Positions 6,142 to 9,758 of a stretch of DNA of 9,758 nt are shown here, piece after piece. Source of the stretch: UBA6022 sp036382575 (GTDB lineage Bacteria; Patescibacteriota; Saccharimonadia; Saccharimonadales; Saccharimonadaceae). Under the pieces are notes generated by a model. The model did no database searches. It was not told where the DNA came from and was given only the letters and a program-made list of their open reading frames with translations. The first letter of the stretch is position 1, and every line of letters begins with the position of its first letter. The DNA is taken from NCBI GenBank assembly GCA_036382575.1, contig DASVHL010000086.1, positions 1 to 9,758 of the forward strand, in the 5' to 3' direction. Both the position numbers and the translations under genes were made by a program.

Positions 6142-7605
6142 CTTCACCCAACGATGTTTAACGCCAGTAGCAAAATAATCAGGATGACCAAAGGCCACCA
6201 AGCGAACATGCGGACGTGCCTTGTCGCCGATTGCACTATAAAGTTTTCGATATTCGGCATTTAGTTTTTTCAAATGCTCGACAACGACCTCATTAATAAG
6301 CGTTTGCTGCTCGTCGTTGATAATGCATTTATCCGCTAACTCAACTGTAATCTCAAAATATTGATCCATATCAGAATGATTTTTTGTGGCCATCGTAAAG
6401 CGCCCAGTCGTCCAATCACGTAGTCGTGGATCGATCAGTGCAGCCTTGATATTTTCTGGATAAATATTAACGGCATAAATCGTCACCGAAAAATCTTTGC
6501 GGCCATTAAGGTAGACAAAGGGTTTTTGCCAATGACTAATATCCACATTATATTCAGCGGCAAGTGCCTCGAATCTGTCTTTAATTGGCGCAATCACAGC
6601 ATCGTACTCTAGAACACCACCGGTGTCTTTGATGTTGTACCGCACCAAGGGAATACCGGCTTTACTTGAAAATACCAATTCACCATTAATTGCTTCAAAA
6701 TGACGTGCGGCTGGTTCATATTGCACAATCGATGGCAAGATATCAGTACCAAAAACTTCTTTGCATAGTTCAGGATCATCGTTATAAATACGCCGAACCA
6801 AAATAGATACTGGTGTTTCGTGACCTAACATACCCGCATCGGCACTTCCGAAAATATTGATTGCATCGTGATACGGATCATCAGAATGAATCATATCTAG
6901 GATATAATCACGCCACTCTTCACTAAAGGCTTCACCTGCCATTAGCAGCCGCGTCTTTGTATTTTCCCAATCAATTCCTGCCGCTTTACCTTGCTCGATA
7001 ATATCTTTTACGAATGGTGGGTAACCAGTAATAACCACTTGATCATATAAATGGGCAAGGTTTTTAATTGCGTTGACTGCTTCAGCTTTTTCGAGTCCCG
7101 GCGTTACAACGTTCACTGGATTGCCTTTATCTATGTAACCAAGCGAAGAAGTCGTCGTGAATGATCCTGCAATCCATGTACCCATCGAAAAACAGATGAC
7201 AAGCAAGGTGCTTTTTTCATTCATCTTAAAAATATGATCGTAAATGCGCGTATGCATATCAGTGCCATCGTGATCCTGAGCAGCGCCTCGGGGCCAAAAA
7301 AACGGCTCACCAGAGGAGCCGGAACTTACCGAAATAATGCGGTTGTGAAACAAGTTACCGTCAAGACATAAATCAGGTAGCGGATACTGTCGTAAGTAGT
7401 CCTTCTTATCCATCAATGGAACATGTTGCTTAAAATCAACATAGGTTTTAATCGAATTAGTGTCCACCTCAGCTTGGGCTAAAAAGTCCTTGTACGCCGG
7501 GACGCGTGCGGCAGCCGTATGAAAGAGCTCGAGCGCCATCGCTTCGCCATTAATCGTTGGTGTATCAGTTAATGTGTCTTGAATCGACTGCGGTGCGCTA
7601 CTCAT
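6130..7605 (-). CDS. PaaK/F390-synthetase-like adenylate-forming enzyme
   Basis: A 491-residue member of the ANL superfamily, closest in appearance to phenylacetate-CoA ligase and coenzyme F390 synthetase. VSSGSSGEPFFWPR (93-106) is the phosphate-binding loop, INIFGSADAG (249-258) the aromatic/adenine motif, VRYNIKDTGG (321-330) the ribose-binding region, GRKDF (368-372) the hinge region, and VNIYPENIKAAL (379-390) matches the PaaK NVFPSQIE-type motif. GVKHRWVKK (481-489) near the end probably carries the catalytic lysine (Lys483). The reaction is formation of an acyl-AMP from a carboxylate; whether it passes to CoA, a protein thiol or an amine cannot be told. It is the first gene of an operon with the E1-like gene. 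ATG 7605 is taken as the start; a second Met at residue 23 is possible. The nearest ribosome site (AGGA at 7623-7620) is unusually far, 14 nt upstream. Confidence 0.87.
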   Translation of the reverse strand: MSSAPQSIQDTLTDTPTINGEAMALELFHTAAARVPAYKDFLAQAEVDTNSIKTYVDFKQHVPLMDKKDYLRQYPLPDLCLDGNLFHNRIISVSSGSSGEPFFWPRGAAQDHDGTDMHTRIYDHIFKMNEKSTLLVICFSMGTWIAGSFTTTSSLGYIDKGNPVNVVTPGLEKAEAVNAIKNLAHLYDQVVITGYPPFVKDIIEQGKAAGIDWENTKTRLLMAGEAFSEEWRDYILDMIHSDDPYHDAINIFGSADAGMLGHETPVSILVRRIYNDDPELCKEVFGTDILPSIVQYEPAARHFEAINGELVFSSKAGIPLVRYNIKDTGGVLEYDAVIAPIKDRFEALAAEYNVDISHWQKPFVYLNGRKDFSVTIYAVNIYPENIKAALIDPRLRDWTTGRFTMATKNHSDMDQYFEITVELADKCIINDEQQTLINEVVVEHLKKLNAEYRKLYSAIGDKARPHVRLVAFGHPDYFATGVKHRWVKKES

Positions 7606-7636
7606 AAAAGTGTCTCAGTTCCTTTTTACTTTACAC

Positions 7637-7645
7637 TATATAGCA
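7637..7645 (-). promoter_or_regulatory. Candidate extended -10 promoter for the PaaK-like/E1-like operon
   Basis: On the minus strand, TGCTATATA (7645-7637) is an extended -10 element that would start transcription near 7630, about 25 nt before the ATG at 7605. No recognisable -35 box lies upstream, which is tolerated for extended -10 promoters. The position between divergent genes fits. Confidence 0.45.
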
Positions 7646-7659
7646 AGCACCACCGTTTG

Positions 7660-7692
7660 CCTATAGAATTGAGTCGTCCCTTTCCCTATAGG
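7660..7692. repeat. Inverted repeat CCTATAG/CTATAGG between divergent genes
   Basis: CCTATAG (7660-7666) and CTATAGG (7686-7692) are perfect 7-bp inverted arms separated by 19 nt. They lie between the two divergent candidate promoters, where a shared operator would be expected. A stem with a 19-nt loop is weak as RNA, so a DNA-binding site is the better reading. Unproven. Confidence 0.45.
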
Positions 7693-7701
7693 TAAGCGTA
7701 G

Positions 7702-7710
7702 TGATACTAT
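7702..7710 (+). promoter_or_regulatory. Candidate extended -10 promoter of the response regulator
   Basis: TGATACTAT (TG at 7702-7703, TACTAT at 7705-7710) is an extended -10 element. Transcription would begin near 7717, about 30 nt before the ATG at 7747. There is no clear -35 box; the right arm of the CCTATAG/CTATAGG repeat sits close to where one would be. Confidence 0.45.
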
Positions 7711-7746
7711 TAGAGATATAAAAGATAACCATAGGCCCAATATTCC

Positions 7747-8118
7747 ATGACAAAAATAGCAATCATCGAAGACGACACCGTCATTAACCAAATGTACCGC
7801 ATGAAATTTGAGGCGGATGGATTTGAGGTGCAGCTAGCCGACAATGGCAAGCGTGGAGTTGCTATGGTTGAATCATTTCAGCCAGATGTTATCTTGCTTG
7901 ATCTTCAAATGCCAGAAATGGACGGCGCCGAGGCACTCGCTGAAATTCGCAGTCATGATTGGGGTAAGACGATTCCTGTTATTATCCTCACCAACCTAGG
8001 TGAAGAAGAAGCTCCAAAAACACTTCGCACGCTCGGTATTCACAGCTACATCGTTAAAGCTGATCTAACACCGAGCCAGGTTGTTGGTCGTGCTAAAGAA
8101 GCCCTTGGCATTAAATAA
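7747..8118 (+). CDS. Single-domain CheY-like response regulator
   Basis: A 123-residue stand-alone receiver domain with every key residue: the acidic pair Asp9/Asp10, the phosphoacceptor Asp52 (VILLDLQMPEMDG), Thr82 (VIILTN) and Lys104 (YIVKAD). There is no output domain, since the protein ends directly after helix 5. It therefore probably works by binding a partner protein or as a phosphotransfer intermediate. No strong Shine-Dalgarno precedes the ATG. The histidine kinase at 1703-3880 is the only kinase in the window and a plausible but unproven partner, about 3.9 kb away on the opposite strand. The gene converges on folD with only 2 bp between the stop codons. Confidence 0.93.
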   Translation: MTKIAIIEDDTVINQMYRMKFEADGFEVQLADNGKRGVAMVESFQPDVILLDLQMPEMDGAEALAEIRSHDWGKTIPVIILTNLGEEEAPKTLRTLGIHSYIVKADLTPSQVVGRAKEALGIK

Positions 8119-8120
8119 TC

Positions 8121-8942
8121 TTATTTTTTAGCTTCTGCAATTCGTGTTGCAGCCTGAATGACATTGTCGCAAAGTGCGGCAATCGTTAGCGGACCGACAC
8201 CACCCTTAGCGGGTGTGATGGTCACGTCATCACGTTCGCGAAGGCTTGGCTCGACGTCACCCACAATAACACCATCTTCACTGGCGGTGCCAGCATCCAC
8301 AACTGTTGCACCAATCTGAATCATGTCGCTTTTTATCAGGCCAGGCACACCTGTCGCAGTCACAACAACATCACTTTGCCTGAGCACTGCACCAACATCT
8401 TCAGTATTGATATCTGCGATTGTTACGTTATAGCCACTCGCCTGCCACATTTTTGCAAGCGGTGCGCCAACCAGTCGCCCCTGGCCAACAATGGCAATTG
8501 CCTTGTCGCGTAAATCAATTCCATAACCAGATAATAGCCAATTGATTGCGGTTGCGGTCGCACTATCGTAGTTTGCTGCTTGGCCTAACCCGTCAACATC
8601 TTTTTCAGGGGCAATCGCATCGACAATTACATCAGTCATAGCGGGATCGGCAAGCGGTAACTGAACGATAATGCCATGCACAAGCGGATCGGCATTTAAT
8701 CGCTTGATTGTTGACGGCATATCAACCTCGTTTAATGTTTCAACGACAGTTTCGACTAGAATCTCTTCGCCGTAGCGCTGCTTCATACGAACGTACGTAT
8801 CGATCACTGACGAGCTTGCCATGCTTTTGATAATCACCAAACGTGGAAAAACACGTGACGCCTGACGGAGTGCTCGCACCTGGCGAGCCTGTCGTTCTTG
8901 AATATAGCCGACTAATTCGGCACCATTTAGTAATTTTGTCAT
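8121..8942 (-). CDS. folD: Bifunctional methylenetetrahydrofolate dehydrogenase/cyclohydrolase FolD
   Basis: A 273-residue FolD, slightly shorter than the usual 280-300. It interconverts methylene-, methenyl- and formyl-tetrahydrofolate in the cytoplasm. The catalytic Tyr50 and Lys54 lie in SVIDTYVRMKQ, GIIVQLPL (90-97) carries Gln94, and KDVDG (114-118) holds the conserved Asp117. The NAD(P)-binding Rossmann loop is IVGQGRLVGAPLA (151-163), and the C-terminal signature is ITPAKGGVGPLT (242-253). Differences from E. coli-type FolD include loss of the PCTP motif (here SATAT, 127-131) and the GQGRLVG loop. These look like lineage divergence, with the catalytic set kept. ATG 8942 has no obvious Shine-Dalgarno; a TGGTAAGAT element just upstream on the minus strand could give a nearly leaderless mRNA. 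Confidence 0.93.
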   Translation of the reverse strand: MTKLLNGAELVGYIQERQARQVRALRQASRVFPRLVIIKSMASSSVIDTYVRMKQRYGEEILVETVVETLNEVDMPSTIKRLNADPLVHGIIVQLPLADPAMTDVIVDAIAPEKDVDGLGQAANYDSATATAINWLLSGYGIDLRDKAIAIVGQGRLVGAPLAKMWQASGYNVTIADINTEDVGAVLRQSDVVVTATGVPGLIKSDMIQIGATVVDAGTASEDGVIVGDVEPSLRERDDVTITPAKGGVGPLTIAALCDNVIQAATRIAEAKK

Positions 8943-8962
8943 TACTGTCTATCTTACCATCG

Positions 8963-8971
8963 TGCTAAAAT
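8963..8971 (+). promoter_or_regulatory. Candidate extended -10 promoter of the DUF5684-like gene
   Basis: TGCTAAAAT is an extended -10 element whose expected start site near 8978 leaves a leader of about 27 nt with a good AGGAG ribosome site (8995-8999), 5 nt before the ATG at 9005. No convincing -35 box is seen. Confidence 0.42.
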
Positions 8972-9004
8972 AAAGGCGAAGATTTAGATTAACCAGGAGA
9001 AGCT

Positions 9005-9466
9005 ATGAACGCACTATCGTCATTCACCCACCTATTTGCAAACACCTCGTACGACAGCTATAGCGTCGATATGTCAAACACCGCCGCCTACGCAGTGCTC
9101 GGTAGCCTCCTTCTCTTTATGGCAATTAGTATTGTCGTTGTCTATGTGGTTATGGCATTTTTGCTATCACGGATATTCAAAAAAGCCGGGGTAGAGGGCT
9201 GGAAAGCATGGGTGCCGGTATATAACACCTGGATGACCTACGAACTTGGTGGACAAAAAGGCTGGTGGGCGCTTATTATGCTCGTACCGGTTGTCAATAT
9301 CGTCGCCGCAGTATTCCTATACATTGCTATGTACCAGATTGGCCGTAAATTTGGCAAAGAAGACTATTTTGTCCTATGGGCTATTTTTCTTCCAATCGTT
9401 TGGTATGTATGGTTGGCATTTGATCAATCAACATGGCACGACACACCTGCAACGAAATTGTCGTAG
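9005..9466 (+). CDS. DUF5684-like small integral membrane protein
   Basis: A 153-residue membrane protein with three predicted helices (about 27-56, 86-111 and 120-139). Between the first two lies FKKAGVEGWKAWVPVYNTW (58-76), followed by GQKGWWALIMLVPVVNI (83-99) and RKFGKED (114-120). That pattern matches the DUF5684-type family as I remember it, often encoded in CPR genomes; its function is not established. The N-terminal 25 residues are polar and do not look like a classical signal peptide. AGGAG 5 nt upstream supports the start. It is transcribed alone, followed by the tRNA promoter 4 nt after its stop codon. Confidence 0.85.
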   Translation: MNALSSFTHLFANTSYDSYSVDMSNTAAYAVLGSLLLFMAISIVVVYVVMAFLLSRIFKKAGVEGWKAWVPVYNTWMTYELGGQKGWWALIMLVPVVNIVAAVFLYIAMYQIGRKFGKEDYFVLWAIFLPIVWYVWLAFDQSTWHDTPATKLS

Positions 9467-9469
9467 ATA

Positions 9470-9498
9470 TTTACAAAACGACCTCTATTTGCTATAGT
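9470..9498 (+). promoter_or_regulatory. Strong promoter upstream of the tRNA-Lys region
   Basis: TTTACA (9470-9475) and TATAGT (9493-9498) are separated by 17 bp, with TG at 9490-9491 extending the -10. The architecture equals that of the surface-protein promoter at 41-69, including the octamer TATTTACA (9468-9475) at the -35. Transcription should start near 9505, upstream of the degenerate tRNA copy and about 150 nt before the intact tRNA. No better promoter lies closer to the tRNA. Confidence 0.75.
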
Positions 9499-9532
9499 TT
9501 TTAGAGTTAATTATTTTAGTTAACCTAAATGT

Positions 9533-9596
9533 GGGCCAGTAGCTCAGCTGCCCAGGCGCTTGCCGCCGAATGAACCGTTAAGCACCGGTGCTCTAA
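9533..9596 (+). pseudogene. Degenerate 5' half of tRNA-Lys with a D-loop insertion
   Basis: GGGCCAGTAGCTCAGCTG (9533-9550) is identical to the first 18 nt of the intact tRNA at 9656. A 26-nt insert (9551-9576) follows, with a small GGCG/CGCC hairpin (9554-9557 with 9563-9566). Then GTTAAGCACC (9577-9586) resumes tRNA similarity, lacking one G of GTTAGAGCACC, and GGTGCTCTAA loosely follows the anticodon arm. The T arm and the 3' acceptor strand are missing, so no cloverleaf can form. It is best read as a broken tandem copy. A processed leader RNA or an attachment-site remnant are alternatives. Confidence 0.6.
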
Positions 9597-9655
9597 CCCA
9601 AGACCACACAGGACTTATATACATAGAGTGCACCTTCCGATCACACATCACATAC

Positions 9656-9732
9656 GGGCCAGTAGCTCAGCTGGTTAGAGCACCTGCCTCTTAAGCAGGG
9701 TGTCGAGGGTTCAAGTCCCTCCTGGCCCTCCA
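9656..9732 (+). tRNA. tRNA-Lys (anticodon CUU)
   Basis: A complete cloverleaf: acceptor stem 9656-9662 with 9722-9728, all seven pairs matched; D arm 9665-9681; anticodon stem CCTGC/GCAGG (9683-9687 with 9695-9699) and loop CTCTTAA with anticodon CTT at 9690-9692; variable loop 9700-9704; T arm GAGGG/CCCTC around TTCAAGT. The 3' CCA is encoded (9730-9732). The discriminator base is T (9729), where A is usual for bacterial tRNA-Lys. It reads AAG codons and probably shares the transcript started near 9505. Confidence 0.95.
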
Positions 9733-9758
9733 TAGAAAAAGACTTACCTTTTCTCCTC

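Noticed and set aside
9455..9480. GTCGT/ACGAC hairpin after the DUF5684-like gene as a terminator
   Set aside because: Only 5 bp with a long AT-rich loop and no T run; it also overlaps the -35 of the strong tRNA promoter.
9551..9655. Group I intron or split tRNA reading for the segment between the two tRNA-Lys sequences
   Set aside because: The full tRNA, including its 5' half, is intact at 9656-9732, and the segment is too short to hold an intron core, so a degenerate copy explains it better.
9734..9754. AGAAAAAG/CTTTTCT hairpin after the tRNA as a terminator
   Set aside because: The stem is almost all A-T, the loop is small and no U-tract is seen after it before the window ends, so termination cannot be claimed.
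1..9758. CRISPR array, insertion sequence or prophage genes
   Set aside because: No regularly spaced repeats, transposase, integrase or terminal inverted repeats were found on either strand.

Overview
The window looks like chromosomal DNA of a Candidatus Saccharibacteria (TM7) or closely related Patescibacteria/CPR genome. This is inferred from protein character, not from a marker gene. The signs are a sortase-type LPKTG surface protein with a Saccharibacteria-like N-terminus (an AWGPDRPTYTY start and a YGDERNFV motif), a DUF5684-like small membrane protein, tightly packed genes with tail-to-tail overlaps, several starts without a Shine-Dalgarno, and TGA used as a stop (so not the UGA=Gly code of Gracilibacteria/SR1). 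No mobile element, CRISPR array or rRNA is visible.

Layout. 1-1469: a strong promoter with three TGTAAATA-type octamers, a secreted LPXTG/DUF11 surface protein, then a clean intrinsic terminator. 1488-1706: a 72-residue single-pass membrane protein that may be leaderless. 1703-3880 (minus): a multi-pass histidine kinase with a GAF domain. 3913-4890 (plus): an Acg-type nitroreductase, divergent from the kinase. 4883-7605 (minus): a two-gene operon of a PaaK/F390-synthetase-like adenylating enzyme and an E1/ThiF-like adenylyltransferase, joined by a TAATG stop-start overlap. 7747-8118 (plus): a single-domain response regulator. 8121-8942 (minus): FolD. 9005-9466 (plus): a DUF5684-like membrane protein. 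9470-9732: a strong promoter, a degenerate copy of the 5' half of a tRNA, then an intact tRNA-Lys(CUU).

How the genes may work together. The most interesting part is 3913-7605. A carboxylate-activating ANL enzyme, an E1-like adenylyltransferase without zinc-binding or catalytic cysteines, and an FMN nitroreductase sit together. The last two resemble the two halves of the fused actinobacterial Rv1355c/MoeY protein, here on opposite strands and meeting tail to tail. A small-molecule or peptide tailoring pathway is plausible, but the substrate cannot be read from the sequence. A two-component kinase and a stand-alone receiver flank this cluster on either side and could be partners. The second point of interest is the tRNA region, where a consensus promoter drives a transcript that first crosses a broken tRNA-Lys copy with an insertion in its D-loop and then the functional tRNA.
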